From Bacillota bacterium (GTDB taxonomy: Bacteria; Vulcanimicrobiota; JAJTBE01): a stretch of 38,740 nucleotides of DNA. The translations under genes were made by a program, and so were the position numbers. Each line of letters begins with the position of its first letter. Position 1 is the stretch's first letter. The stretch spans positions 1 to 38,740 of the forward strand of contig JAJTBE010000041.1 in NCBI GenBank assembly GCA_021287065.1, in the 5' to 3' direction. Positions 16,433-27,900 of the stretch are shown one piece after another. A model generated the notes under the pieces. That model did not search any database and had not been told where the DNA came from. It was given only the letters and a program-made list of their open reading frames with translations.

Positions 16433-16515
16433 AAATAAAGGGGATTCGGGAGAAAACAGGGAAAAATAATCTTGTGAAACAACATGCAAATTTTATTCAG
16501 GATTGAGGTGGGAAT

Positions 16516-18444
16516 ATGTTCTGTCCTCATTGCGGTTTTGTAATAACTGAGGCAGATTTGAAATGCGGCGGCTGCGGAAGGGATCTGGGTGTTAAAAGAG
16601 GACCCAGTTTCAAAAAAGACGCACAGGCAGCGGCGGCAGGAGAAACAAAAGATACTACGGCAGAAAAGCCGGAGAGCAAAGATGATGAAGAAGCTGTTGA
16701 ACTTCAGATAATCAAGCCCTGGGCAATACCCGGAGCACTAAAGAAAAAGGAAGAGGAAGAACTATCCTCCAATTTTGCAATCAAAACAGTGGATGTAAAG
16801 AAAAAGGTGGGAATGAGCTCCGCCGGATTCTGGAAGGAAAACCTGAAATTTATTCTTCTTCTGGTTGGTATTGTAGCTATTGCATTTGCTTTTCTGAACC
16901 CGTTCTTCAGCAAAATCAAACTTGAACACGAAAAAGAAGAGTCCGAATACAAAAAAATGCTCACAACCGGCTGCGAAAGCAACAATCCGAGACTTCATCT
17001 CAGAAGAGCTGTTTTTTACAGAAGCCAGAAAAAGATTGATGAAGCTATACTTGACTTTGATCGGGCTATTTCACTCAACAGAAATTTCCCTGATCCCCAC
17101 TACGAAAAAGGCCTGCTTTTCCTTGAAGATAAAAAGGATTATGAAACTGCAGTCTTCGAGTTCAATGAAGCAATCAAACTCGCACCGGAAACAAAAGAAT
17201 ACTACATGGACAGAGCAAGGGCAAACATAAAACTAAAGGAATACCCCAAAGCTCTGGATGATTATAACGACTATATCAGAATAGCTCCGAAAATTCCTGA
17301 TGGATACATGGAAAAAGGAAAGCTTCTTGAAAAACTCAATAAATATGAGGAAGCTATTGCAGAATACCGCAAAGCTGTAGCTGCAGCTCCGGGAAACACC
17401 AAACCTCAGGATATGCTTTCATATGCACTTTATATATATGGAGACATACTCAGGGGCAGAGGGCAGATAGACGAAGCGGCAAAATGCTATCAGGAATCAT
17501 TTGAGCAGAACCCCCATCAGGATCACGCAAAGGAAGAACTGGCAAAGATTCTGTTTGACAAAGCCCAGACCGCACTGAAGCAGAATAACAGAACCGCCGC
17601 AATGGAATATCTCAACAAAACTCTGGATGTTAAAAATGATTTTGTGGATGCACTTGCCAAAAGAGGCGAAATCTACGAAATGACAAACCAGAAAGACAAA
17701 GCTGTAGCTGATTTTCAGAAAGCATTCGATATGGCTCCCAAGAGAATTCAGCTTAAAGACAATCTCATAAGGCTCTACAAAGCCGCCGCTGATGATGCGG
17801 AAAGACTGAAAAAGACGGACGATGCATTAGCTGCTTATGCAAGCCTTTCCAGATTGGTTCCAAACAATGTGGAATACAAATTTAAAAGAGGCATGCTGAT
17901 GTATAACAATCAGGATTACGCCGGAGCAGTAGCAGAATTGTCTTCTGTAGTAGGTAAAAATCCCGGAAACGCCAAAGCTGCTGCAGCTTTAACAGATGCA
18001 TACCAGAAACTGGCAAAACAGAGATTTACCGAGAAAAACTACAAAGACGCCGTCAACCTGCTCGAAGGCGCTCTGAAAGCTAACCCCAATAATGTGGAAT
18101 TGAAAGTTCTTACCGCAAGGGCAAGAAGTCTTGCCGGTGATCCTTCAAGAGCATTGAGCGAACTGGATGCGATTCTTGCCTCTGCACCCAATAATGCAGA
18201 TGCACTTGCAGAAAGAGCAAATGTAAGGATTATTGCCAAAGAACTTCCAAAAGCTCTTGCCGATGCCGATGCCGCAGTAAAAGCAGGACCCGGCAACGCC
18301 AGATGCCATCTGGTCAGAGGTAATGTCTATGAGGCAATGGGCGACAAAGCCAAAGCTACGGAAGACTGGAAAAAAGCCAGAGAATTGGCAAAACCCGACA
18401 GTGACGATCTGGCTGAAGCTAAACAGAAACTGGGCGAACAGTAA
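16516..18444 (+). CDS. Zinc-ribbon, single-pass membrane, multi-TPR protein
   Basis: A 642-residue protein of clear architecture. Residues 1-24 are a zinc ribbon (Cys3, Cys6, Cys17, Cys20 in CPHCG and CGGCG). Residues 25-110 are a charged linker. Residues 112-131 form a membrane helix (FILLLVGIVAIAFAFLNPFF). From about 145 to the end there are roughly 13 TPR units, for example KKIDEAILDFDRAISLNRNF and NKYEEAIAEYRKAVAAAPGN. The ribbon should be cytoplasmic and the TPRs periplasmic, a large scaffold for envelope protein assembly (inference). Zinc-ribbon-membrane-TPR proteins are a recurring but uncharacterised type. It ends with a strong shared terminator. Confidence 0.8.
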   Translation: MFCPHCGFVITEADLKCGGCGRDLGVKRGPSFKKDAQAAAAGETKDTTAEKPESKDDEEAVELQIIKPWAIPGALKKKEEEELSSNFAIKTVDVKKKVGMSSAGFWKENLKFILLLVGIVAIAFAFLNPFFSKIKLEHEKEESEYKKMLTTGCESNNPRLHLRRAVFYRSQKKIDEAILDFDRAISLNRNFPDPHYEKGLLFLEDKKDYETAVFEFNEAIKLAPETKEYYMDRARANIKLKEYPKALDDYNDYIRIAPKIPDGYMEKGKLLEKLNKYEEAIAEYRKAVAAAPGNTKPQDMLSYALYIYGDILRGRGQIDEAAKCYQESFEQNPHQDHAKEELAKILFDKAQTALKQNNRTAAMEYLNKTLDVKNDFVDALAKRGEIYEMTNQKDKAVADFQKAFDMAPKRIQLKDNLIRLYKAAADDAERLKKTDDALAAYASLSRLVPNNVEYKFKRGMLMYNNQDYAGAVAELSSVVGKNPGNAKAAAALTDAYQKLAKQRFTEKNYKDAVNLLEGALKANPNNVELKVLTARARSLAGDPSRALSELDAILASAPNNADALAERANVRIIAKELPKALADADAAVKAGPGNARCHLVRGNVYEAMGDKAKATEDWKKARELAKPDSDDLAEAKQKLGEQ

Positions 18445-18492
18445 AACTGGCATTAACGGTTAACAATCGGGCAAAAGCCTGATGCCGATATA

Positions 18493-18526
18493 AAAAACTC
18501 CGCATTCCGGAAAATGCGGAGTTTTT
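18493..18526. terminator. Bidirectional terminator between convergent genes
   Basis: AAAAACTCCGCATT (18493-18506) pairs perfectly with AATGCGGAGTTTTT (18513-18526) around a 6-base loop, giving a T-tract on both strands. It serves the zinc-ribbon TPR gene (plus) and the small exported protein gene (minus). Confidence 0.92.
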
Positions 18527-18530
18527 CTTT

Positions 18531-18773
18531 TTATCTGTTTTTGGGATTAATCATATACATATGCATAGGATAAACATAGCTGCCCATAGGGTTTCCATTC
18601 TGATCCGTTGGCCATCCGTCTATTTTTGCCGGCGACTGGGTTGCAATAGGTTCAAACTGCGCATATACGGGAGTCGGTTTTACTATGGGCGTGATAAAGG
18701 GCTGCAGGGCTATCATTACAAGTGCCGCTGCTATTACTGTAAGGATGAATTTTGTGTACCTGTCGATTTGCAT
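18531..18773 (-). CDS. Small exported or membrane-anchored protein
   Basis: An 80-residue product with an excellent ribosome site (AGGAGG, five bases before ATG 18773). Residues 8-30 form a hydrophobic signal or anchor (FILTVIAAALVMIALQPF) and VYAQ near residue 39 would be a fair signal-peptidase site. The rest is short, rich in Pro, Asn, Met and Tyr (GSYVYPMHMYMINPKNR), with no cysteine. Small MxxxRYTKxxLTVIA-type proteins occur in several uncultivated phyla, with unknown roles. It is divergent from the radical SAM gene, with 138 bases between, so joint control is possible. Confidence 0.7.
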   Translation of the reverse strand: MQIDRYTKFILTVIAAALVMIALQPFITPIVKPTPVYAQFEPIATQSPAKIDGWPTDQNGNPMGSYVYPMHMYMINPKNR

Positions 18774-18911
18774 ATAAACCTCCTGATCAGCTGATTTTTT
18801 AATGCATTGGAAAATAAGTACTGCAAAAAGTGATTTTATCCTGCGGACAGTATAACGAACCGTATCTTTCTTTGTTTTGCCTGTATTATAAAATTATGAT
18901 AATATTTATTT

Positions 18912-20240
18912 ATGATAAAGAGAACTCCGCCGGAACAAATTAAATATTTCAGCCAGACTGATGAAAGCTGCATTTTGCCCCGATTCAGAGCCAGAAGGGA
19001 GTTTTTCGGCTCCCTTGTTCTTGATTGCAGGGAAAAGTCTGTTCTCCCCTTTGATGCTATATCTACAGCAATTCTGGAAAGCTTTGGTGAATACAGCCTT
19101 CCTCAGATAAAAGCAGCTTTTGCCCCATATATACCTGAAAAAGATATGGAAGATTTTGTTTCCCAATGGCACGATTATGGAATGATTGATGACGATTTCA
19201 GATTCGGTGGTGTTTTTTTCCCGGACAGAAGCCGGGGAGAATACCTTTCCGCACCTTTGCGGATTTATCTTGATCTGACCGCAGGATGCAACCTCCGATG
19301 CCGCCACTGCGTAAGCTCTTCCACTGTAGCTGCGAAAAATGAACTCACAGACGAAGAAATCAGAGAGCTGTTTGAAGAATTAGCTTTTCTCGGTGTTTCC
19401 GAACTGAACATCGGCGGCGGAGAACCCCTTATGCGTAAAGGCGCCTGCGACCTTCTTCAGTATGCCTCCTCACTGGGTTTGTCAGTGTCCATTAACACAA
19501 ACGGAACTCTGATCGATGAAAAAATGGCGAAAGATTTAGCTTCAGTCAATTTTGACAAATTCAACATCAGCATGGAAGGGGGAACTGAGGAAATTCACGA
19601 TTTCTGCAGGGGAAAGGGAAGTTTCAGGAAAACCCTCGGAGCTGTTGAAATTCTGTCGGCACACACACCACATAGGATTAACCTTGATTTTACAATTACA
19701 AAACACAATGCTGCCCACCTGAAATCATTTTTTGATCTAACCCAAAAACTGCCTGTCAGTTCGATGTGCCTTGGTATAATAAGGCCCCAGGGCAGAGCTG
19801 CACAAAACACCGAGCTTCTCCTCACTTCTGACGAACAGAAAGATATTCTCAACCGGATAGAAGCCCTGAAATCCGGGTTCGAAAAACCTGTATGGAGTAA
19901 AATCCTGATGCCTGAATGTTCAGACGAACCAAGCGGCAGGCTTTACAAAACATTCGGCTGCGGTGCGGCACAGGTTGCCTGCCAGATTGACGCCGAAGGA
20001 TATATGTCTCCCTGCAATTTTTTTGATGAAGCTGACTATCGTGATAATATCAGGGAAAAGACCGTTAATGAGATATGGCATGAAAACCGGTTTTTTATTA
20101 AACTGAGAAATCTTCAGGGCAATTCAAAATGCCTGAACTGCAAATTCCACAATCATTGCAGAGGGGGATGCAGAGCACAGGCTTTATACCATTACGGTGA
20201 TTTGAATTCTCCCGATTTCCTGTGTTTTTGCGAAGAATAG
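18912..20240 (+). CDS. Radical SAM/SPASM protein with PqqD-like N-terminal domain
   Basis: A 442-residue enzyme. Residues about 30-95 (FFGSLVLDCREKSVLPFDAI through YGMIDDD) have the pattern of the PqqD-like RiPP recognition element. The radical SAM core begins with CNLRCRHC (Cys126, Cys130, Cys133 bind the 4Fe-4S cluster), has the SAM-binding GGGEPLM and INTNGTLI. The C-terminal SPASM-type region has Cys350, Cys357, Cys368, Cys407, Cys410, Cys416 and Cys420 for auxiliary clusters, plus Cys438 and Cys440 at the end. Such enzymes usually modify ribosomal peptides or protein side chains. No precursor peptide is evident; the 80-residue divergent protein has no core-peptide features. No clear ribosome site precedes the ATG. 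Confidence 0.88.
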   Translation: MIKRTPPEQIKYFSQTDESCILPRFRARREFFGSLVLDCREKSVLPFDAISTAILESFGEYSLPQIKAAFAPYIPEKDMEDFVSQWHDYGMIDDDFRFGGVFFPDRSRGEYLSAPLRIYLDLTAGCNLRCRHCVSSSTVAAKNELTDEEIRELFEELAFLGVSELNIGGGEPLMRKGACDLLQYASSLGLSVSINTNGTLIDEKMAKDLASVNFDKFNISMEGGTEEIHDFCRGKGSFRKTLGAVEILSAHTPHRINLDFTITKHNAAHLKSFFDLTQKLPVSSMCLGIIRPQGRAAQNTELLLTSDEQKDILNRIEALKSGFEKPVWSKILMPECSDEPSGRLYKTFGCGAAQVACQIDAEGYMSPCNFFDEADYRDNIREKTVNEIWHENRFFIKLRNLQGNSKCLNCKFHNHCRGGCRAQALYHYGDLNSPDFLCFCEE

Positions 20241-20280
20241 GTGTTCAGCCGGTTTTTTTTGTGAAATAAAAAGCTGTATA

Positions 20281-20318
20281 AATAAAACATCCGGCAGATT
20301 TTTTCTGTCCGCCGGATG
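20281..20318 (-). terminator. Terminator of the annexin-repeat gene
   Basis: CATCCGGC (20288-20295) pairs with GCCGGATG (20311-20318), extended by AGA/TCT, and on the minus strand is followed by TTTTATT. It lies 27 bases after the annexin-repeat gene's stop. Confidence 0.75.
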
Positions 20319-20344
20319 AATCGGATTTATATTTAATCTTTGAT

Positions 20345-21634
20345 TTATCTTGCGTTAGCCACTCGTTTCCCCATGGCGATGCCGATTTCATCAAGTCTGC
20401 TTTCCATGGGATCAGTCCACTGGTCTCTTGAAACCAGATATGATTCAAACATGCTCATTCCCTTGCTTGCCATACTTCCGGTTTTCATTGCAGCAGTAGC
20501 GGTTCCAAACATATGGTACCATCCGCCGGTTTCATCATTTCCGCCGGATATGGACTGGAGGTTGTTTTTCATAAACTCGTGGTCTGAGGAAGCTCCGTAA
20601 GTGCCGTATTTAAACTCTTTGCGATCTGCCTGGGTTCCGAGGTAGGAATCGCCGCCTCTTGCTGCAGCTCTGAGTGTGTTATGGGCTGTCAGCATTGCAT
20701 TGAATTTGTCGCCTTCGTTCAGTTCGAGTGAAAGTCTGTAAACATCAGCAGGGTTAAGTTTTTTGCCCGATGTCTGGGATTCTTTCTGAATAGCCTGATA
20801 GAGTTTAAACTCTTTTCCGGTTTCGTTGGATGCAGGCACTCCCTGGCTTGAGAATCCATCGCCCGGTGTGCTGAGGTGGGCTATCAATAATGCGCCGTTT
20901 CTTTCCCCTGATGAATCTTTAAGTTTTCCGCCTTTGGCTTTATACTGGTTGTTGACATTGTCGATGTCGCTGAGAAGTTTGTCCTGATCGATGATCGGTT
21001 TGTCGTTCTTCATCATCTGAGCTGCCAGTTTTCTGTCGCCGGTAACATTTCCCAGTTCATTGTCGAGGTCTTTTTTCAGACTGCTTCCGTATTTTTCCTG
21101 ATACTTACCTTCAATAGCAGGTCTTTCTTCAGGTTTGGTTTTTGAGAAAGCTTTGAATATGCCTTCTTCGTCGGTTCCAACGCCTTTCATGGCATAATAG
21201 AGTCTGTCAGATGCCTGTGATGCAGTAAGAGGTTGTTTTTCATATCTGTCGTTAATAACGAAGCTGTTGCCGGAATTCCTGTTTCCATGAACTTCCGGTG
21301 AATTAAAAACATGGCTGTCCTCTGTAACAATAGCCTGAAGTCCCTTAACATTGGTTCCTTTGGTGGTAACATTTGAAACGGGGTAATCCTTAACCTGTTC
21401 GATATTTCCCTTTGTGAGATCACTGCTGCTTCCGTTTTTTATGCCATATACGGAAAAGTCGCCTTCCTTATTTTTAAGAATCGCTTCGGCTCCTTTATGA
21501 TCATAGGCGGCTTTAACGGCATCATCCATAGTTTTATATCTGCCGCCGACCTGATCTCCTGCAGTCAGCTTGCTATTGGTTAATCTGGTCATTCCTTCCC
21601 AGGTTCCAATCTGCTGTCCTCTCACTGAATCCAT
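20345..21634 (-). CDS. Bacterial annexin-repeat protein
   Basis: The 429-residue protein contains one annexin repeat at about residues 141-208. It reads SDRLYYAMKGVGTDEEGIF with the type II calcium-site loop Lys150-Gly-Val-Gly-Thr-Asp155-Glu156, then ERPAIEGKYQEKYGSSLKKD and LDNELGNVTGDRKLAAQMM, as in eukaryotic annexin repeats. The N-terminal 135 residues and C-terminal 210 residues are unassigned; the latter includes DKFNAMLTAHNTLRAA and GGWYHMFGTATAAMKTGS. There is no signal peptide or membrane helix. Bacterial annexins are known but rare, and calcium-dependent membrane binding is inferred from the eukaryotic family. GGGGGT upstream supports ATG 21634. The gene is monocistronic with its own terminator. 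Confidence 0.8.
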   Translation of the reverse strand: MDSVRGQQIGTWEGMTRLTNSKLTAGDQVGGRYKTMDDAVKAAYDHKGAEAILKNKEGDFSVYGIKNGSSSDLTKGNIEQVKDYPVSNVTTKGTNVKGLQAIVTEDSHVFNSPEVHGNRNSGNSFVINDRYEKQPLTASQASDRLYYAMKGVGTDEEGIFKAFSKTKPEERPAIEGKYQEKYGSSLKKDLDNELGNVTGDRKLAAQMMKNDKPIIDQDKLLSDIDNVNNQYKAKGGKLKDSSGERNGALLIAHLSTPGDGFSSQGVPASNETGKEFKLYQAIQKESQTSGKKLNPADVYRLSLELNEGDKFNAMLTAHNTLRAAARGGDSYLGTQADRKEFKYGTYGASSDHEFMKNNLQSISGGNDETGGWYHMFGTATAAMKTGSMASKGMSMFESYLVSRDQWTDPMESRLDEIGIAMGKRVANAR

Positions 21635-21832
21635 AATGTACCCCCATATTGGTTAAAAATAGATCTGATTACCGGCAGATAACCGGAAAACAGTCATACA
21701 TAAAACAAATTCGTATCTGCATGATAATAATACAAAAAGTCCCTCACTCATGTATCACAAGCGGTTATATAAAAGTAAAGCATAAAACAAGAAAAAGTTA
21801 TAAAATAAACATAGAGTTTTACATCAATGAAA

Positions 21833-21858
21833 CCTCTGAAAATCGTAATTTTCAGAGG
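21833..21858. promoter_or_regulatory. Perfect 11-bp hairpin in divergent intergenic region
   Basis: CCTCTGAAAAT and ATTTTCAGAGG (21833-21843, 21848-21858) close a CGTA loop. The 300-base gap between the annexin-repeat gene and the TamB-like gene is otherwise AT-rich and gene-free. No T-tract follows on the plus strand and only TTTC on the minus, so an operator is as likely as a terminator. Confidence 0.4.
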
Positions 21859-21934
21859 AAATAAACTTAATGGATAGAACTACTGTTTGTTTGGCGGTGG
21901 TATGCCGTTAATTTTGTTTTCCCCTTAAATTTCA

Positions 21935-24900
21935 ATGGGTTTGGATGAAATGAGCAAGGATAAGAAACAACCTGCAAAATGGTCTAAAATAAAGAAGGTT
22001 TTTCTGGTAACAGGCATCCTTCTTTTTGTTGCCATACTTGCGTTCCTGCCATTTTCAAAGGGAATAGCCAAACAACAGATCAAAACAGCTATAAACAAAA
22101 GCCTGAGGGGATCCTTTGATTTTCAGGATTTTAGCATCTCCGCATCACAGATATCAATGACAGAACCTGTAATGACTTCCAAAGGCGGGCAGAAGTGGAT
22201 TGCCGCGGAAAAAATTACCGTCAGTATAAATTTACTTAAAGCACTCAATCCGTCATCCTGGGAAAAATCACTGACATCAATAGAAGTTGCAAAGCCTTAT
22301 GTGGTTCTTGCCACAGATAAGAAAGGCAAGTTCAACCTTGACGGATTTTTTATTCCCGGAGAACCAAAACCTGTTGAAAAACCCGGAAGGGAACTTGCTT
22401 TCGATTGTCCGGTTTATTTATCAGAAGGAACAGTCCATTACTCTGACAGCAGGGATAAACACCGCATTAGCGCTTCTACAAAAGATGTAAAAGGAAGTTT
22501 CCATTTTTATTCCATAAAGAATCTTCAGGTTGATTTGCATGCAACAACTGAAGAAGAAGATGCTGTTCTTGATATAAAAGGCAGAATTATCCCTGAAACA
22601 TTCGGAATTTACCTTAATGTAAAAGGCAGAGGGCTTACAGCTTCCAAATGGGGCAACTATATTGCCGGAGCATCACCCCACAGACTTACCGGAGGCAGAA
22701 TCAACCTTAATGCCAATCTTGCCAGTAAGAATATCTATTCATCTCCGAATATGCTTGAATCCATAGACATAACCGGCAGAATTTTTGTTGACCGCTGCAG
22801 TTTTGAAACACCTCTCCTTCAGGATCAGATAAAGAATATCGAAGGAAAGATACTTCTGACAAAAGACACTCTTACAGTTGAAAAACTGAAAGCTGTTTAC
22901 AGAAATACTCCCCTGACTGTTGGCGGAGGAATAACCGGGCTGCTGAAACCAAAACTCAGAGTATTTGTCAACACAAAATCCTTACCTCTGGCTACCATAA
23001 TAGACGAAGGGTATAAAGGTGCGGAAAAGCTTAAAACCAAAGGCACCCTTGCCATAGATACTGCAGTTTCAGGCATGTATGACAGTCCTGAAGTCAAATC
23101 CACAATTAATGCAAAAAAAATCTCTATCGAAGGTGAGGAATTCAGCGACTGCCTCGCCAGTTTCGAATATTTCAAAAACACCATAAGTTTTGAATTGCGG
23201 AACGCTCTGTTTTCAGGCGGAAACATCAGCGGTTCAGGCTGGATCAACATAGAAGACAACCGTCTCGGAATGCTGGAATTCCACGGCAGGAATACGGACA
23301 TAGGCAGACTGGTTCGAAAATTTGCACCGGGCCAGCGTCTGACCGCCATATCCGATTTTGATGTGCGAATCATAGGCACACCTTCGGATCCGCTGGTTCT
23401 CGGAACTTCAAGCGTCAGCGGACTCAGCTATTCCGACAAAAACATAGGAAGCGGAAGCGCTAACTTTATTTTCGGAGATGGAAGCGTTGTTCTCAGCGAC
23501 ATAGTAGTCCATACCCCGGGCGGAGTTCTTATAAGCCCCGGAGGTTATGTTGATTTGAAGGACAAGATGCTTGATTTTTCCGTAAGCACAAGAGATTTCA
23601 ATGTTCCTGCCTCATGGCTTCCCTCAGGAATGTCCATTTCAGCAAGAACCACAGCAAAAGCCAGAATTCTCGGAGGTTTTGAAGCTCCGATTGTAACAGC
23701 GGATATAGCAGATACCAATCTGGTTTACAACGGAAAACCGATTAACAACATTTCAGGCAGTTTTATATTCAACAACAACACAATTTCGCTCCGGCAGTTT
23801 GAAGGAGACCTTGCAGGCAGTCCTTTCCGTATGTCGGGATGGTTTAATTTGAATAAGGGTCTGGCAGGGCAGGCAGTCTTTGACATTCACAACACAAGAC
23901 TTTCCAATCTTGCCGTTGTTAATCCCTATTTTGGAACCCTGAATTCGTCCAAAACCATAAATCTCTCAGGAATGATAACAGGAGAGAACAACCAGTTCGG
24001 CTGGGGTATTTCAGGGAGAGGCGAATTAGGGAATCTGGCTGCATTCGGTTCGATTAGAAATACTTCAGGCACAGGTTTTTCAGCCAATGTTATGGGTTGG
24101 AATACCGATCTTAACGAATTCATATCACCTGAAAACTATAAATACATTCAGCCCGGAAACAGTAATTTTGTGATAATGGCAAAAGGTTCGCCTTCTGCTT
24201 TCAGGGCATATTATCTTGTCAGTCTGGAAAACGGCAAAACTATGGGGCTACCTGTCAATAAAGGCAGAGGAATTATTAGATACTCATCGGGTAAAATCAC
24301 ACTGGCGGATAACCACTGGGAAGGTTTCTATTCCGCTCCGGGAAGGGACAGAAGAGTTTCCATCATTGATGATGATTACAACCTTTCAACTTACTGGGGT
24401 TTTGATTCAAACCCCGACAGAGTAACGACTCCTTTTGCCCGTATGTATTTTCTGCCCTATGTGCTCGAAGGTGCGGTTTTCACCCGCAACGGCTGGCAGG
24501 CATCTATGGTTAAACCTGTTGTTTTCAGAAAGGATGCTCTCCCCGGTGAGGAAATGCAGCCGATTGACGGGCTTCCTGTAATGTGGCTTTCTATGAGACA
24601 GCTTCGCCGTAATACTGACGGAGGATTTCCTCAAAGCGTAAGTTTCAGAAACACACTGCCGGGAGACAAGTCGGAAAATCTGCCTGTTTTCAGCACCTGG
24701 GTTGACGGAAGCATAGATTTGAACAGAAAAACCCTGGCCCTCAATGTGAAGAGCAGGGAAATGGATACCGGTTTTATTATGAAGAAACTGGATTTATCCG
24801 GACAGGGAGTTTCAATAAAAAAGATTCGTAAAGATCTTTCGCTGAAAAACATAGAAGGCACTGCCAATCTGGACGGAAAAATTCTTGGTTACTGGAATTC

Positions 24901-27900
24901 CCCGATGTGGAAAGGCTCCTTCACTATTCAGGATGGAATACTCGACCACGAGGCATTTGCATTCAACTCCGATTTTTCAGTTGATAAAAAAGGACTGGAC
25001 ATAAGAAACTTCGATTATAAAGAATCAGTCGGTTCTTACTGCGGCAGCGGAAAAATCGATTTTTCGAAGGAAATGCCTCTTAATCTGACAATCAACGCCG
25101 CAGGGGGAAAACTTGAGAACCTCATTGCCCGCTCGCCTTTTAAGGATGTTAAGGCAAGAGGAACTTTATGGGGCAAAATCCAGATCAATGGAACCGCTTC
25201 TTCTCCCCTTCTCAGCGGCAACCTGAGCCTGAAAAACGCCACAGTTCTTAATATGCCCGTATATGAAGCGAATGCTGATTTGAAATCGACCACAGATTCG
25301 TTTACACTGAAAAATCTTTATGCAAAAACAGACGGCTCTGAAATTACCGGTGAAGGAAGCCTGAAGGGCCAGAACATCGATTTTACATTCAAATCAGACA
25401 AACTGAATCTCTCAACACTGGAATATCTCGATCCGGAGCTTCCCAAAATGAAAGGTGAAGCTTCGGCATTTGTTAAGCTGAGTGGAACAAAATCATCGCC
25501 GGTTGCAGATATTCAAATGTCAACCGGTGAATTCACCGTAAAAAAACATCCTTTCAGAAAAGCGGGGGGAAGAATTCACTGGGGCAATCACACATTGAGC
25601 CTTGAGAAGTTTACACTCGAAGGTATAGAAAGTTACTGGAAGCTTGATGGAGGAATATATTTTCCAAAAGGAACAAGCCCTCTGGATAAGGCGGCTTGGG
25701 ATGTGGCGGATAAAGATGCCCCGGTACTCAACATAAAATCGGAAGTGAAGAACTGGAGCCTTGCCAATGTGCTTGATATAAATGATTCTCCTTTTAAAGA
25801 CATAATGGACGGCAAAATTGAGGGAGAATTCGAACTGTCAGGTTCTATGTCGAGGCCCGAATTCAAACTGGGTCTCAGACTCAAAGACGGTATTATCGCA
25901 GGCAATGTTTTCAATACATTCGATTCATTCATCACATACAGGCCCGGACTTCTGGATATCAACAGGATCGAATATATTGCCCCGAAAAGCCATGCTCTTA
26001 TAACAGGGCAGATAGATGAAGAAAAAGATCTTTTCAACATAAACGCCGATGCCGAGGATATGCCGGTGGAAATGCTTCATCCTTTTATTCCCGGTATCCG
26101 GATGCTCAAAGGCAAAATCCAGACTATCACCAAGATTACGGGCGACCTCAGAACGCCGGAATTAATGTCGGATACAAGACTTACCAACGGTTCGTTCGGC
26201 ATTGTGGAATTTGACGAAGCAGGCGGAAACTTCAAATCCGATAACGGCGTCATTCTGTTTGATGATATGCGGATAAGGAAAGATAAACACGCAATTTCCT
26301 TTGCAGGCAGAATTCCCATCGAAATCAACAATGGGCAGATTACATACCCTGAAGACATGGAAATCTCAACAAACATTGACGATAACAGCCTCGACACCCT
26401 GAGCCTTGTTGTGCCGGGTCTTGCAGATACTGACGGTTCATTTAAGGGAAATCTGAAACTCACAGGCAAATACCCCAGTTTTTCACTTACGGGCAAAACA
26501 GAAATCAAAGGCGGCAGAATGAAGCTGTCTTATATGGATAATTACATCGAAAATATAAACGCCAGAATCAATTTCCTCGGCAAAGACATTGATGTATCAA
26601 GCATCAAAGGCAAACTTGGCGACGGCGATTTTGATGTGGCGGGTAAAGCTCATATTTCCGATACGGAAACAACCCTCGACAGCATTAATATGCACCTGAA
26701 CGGCAGCAATCTGGCGGTTTTAATTCCCGGTCTGATAAAAGGTAAGGTTGATGCTTCACTTTCTGTTACAGGAAGCCTGATGAGGCCCATCATCGGGGGA
26801 TCCACACGGAAAATGGAAAACTATATCGGAATAAGCAACGCCACAATAAGCCTACCCGATGAAAAATTCAAACAGCTTGCTTCGCTTCAGCCTGCAGTAC
26901 CCAAAAAGAAGGAATCAACCACAACCGATTTCCTGCTTCACGGAATCGACTGGTGGGATTATGACAAAGGCAAAAATGCCGCTACAGCAAAGTCCGAACA
27001 ACCGCTTATATCCCCTGTCAAACAGGAAAAGCAGGAATCATTCATGCCTGAAATCAGAAATCTTGTGGTGAGAATAGGCACTGATGTATGGCTCGATTTC
27101 AAGGGACTCTTTATCAAATCAGATGGAAATGTCCATATAAGCTTCCATCCAAGCAACGGTTCGGATATAGACGGTAAAATTTCATTCTCAAGAGGAACCC
27201 TGCAGTTCCCATTCCTCAGAAATCCATTCCGGGTATCCAAAGGTGAGGTAATATTTGAGGAAAACGCATCCGGAGGAGGCTTGAACCCGATTCTGGCTCT
27301 GGAAGCTTCCACCTATGCATCCAGTGTTGAAATATTTATGGATTACCGGGGAACCCTTGATGATCTGAAAGATTCATTTGAACACAATAAGTCAAATATA
27401 GCAGGTCTTAATCTTTATTCTTACCCGGCGTATTCAAGGGAAGAAATTCTTGAACTTCTTGTTTCAAACGCACTGGTGGGAGTCCCCTCCCTCACCAGCA
27501 ACCAAAATACAGGATTGCACTCCAACCTTGAAGGCACCGCAGTTAATATGCTTGCCAACTATATGCAGGGGCTTCTGCTTACACCTATTACAAGACAGTT
27601 TGGCAGAGCTTTTTCGCTATCTGAAATTTTCTTTGAGATGGGAGTTTCAGGCACATGGAACCTCAGAATTTCCAAAGCTCTTGATGCAAAGGAGAGGTTC
27701 TTCCTCACATATTCACAGACAAAGGCTATTCAGGGACAGACCACAGGTATATGGGGAATCGAATACAAATATAAACCCGGCATGAGATTAAGGCTTGAGA
27801 GCTACGAAGGCGCTATGACAGGTTCAATTCAGGGCCAGATACAGTTTGACGGAACGAAAGAATTCTTCAGAGAGCTTTTCAATATTGTAAAGAAGAAGAA

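Noticed and set aside
18531..18773. RiPP precursor for the radical SAM enzyme
   Set aside because: The product has a membrane signal and no Cys, Gly-rich or repeated core; kept as a small exported protein, with the link noted only as a question.
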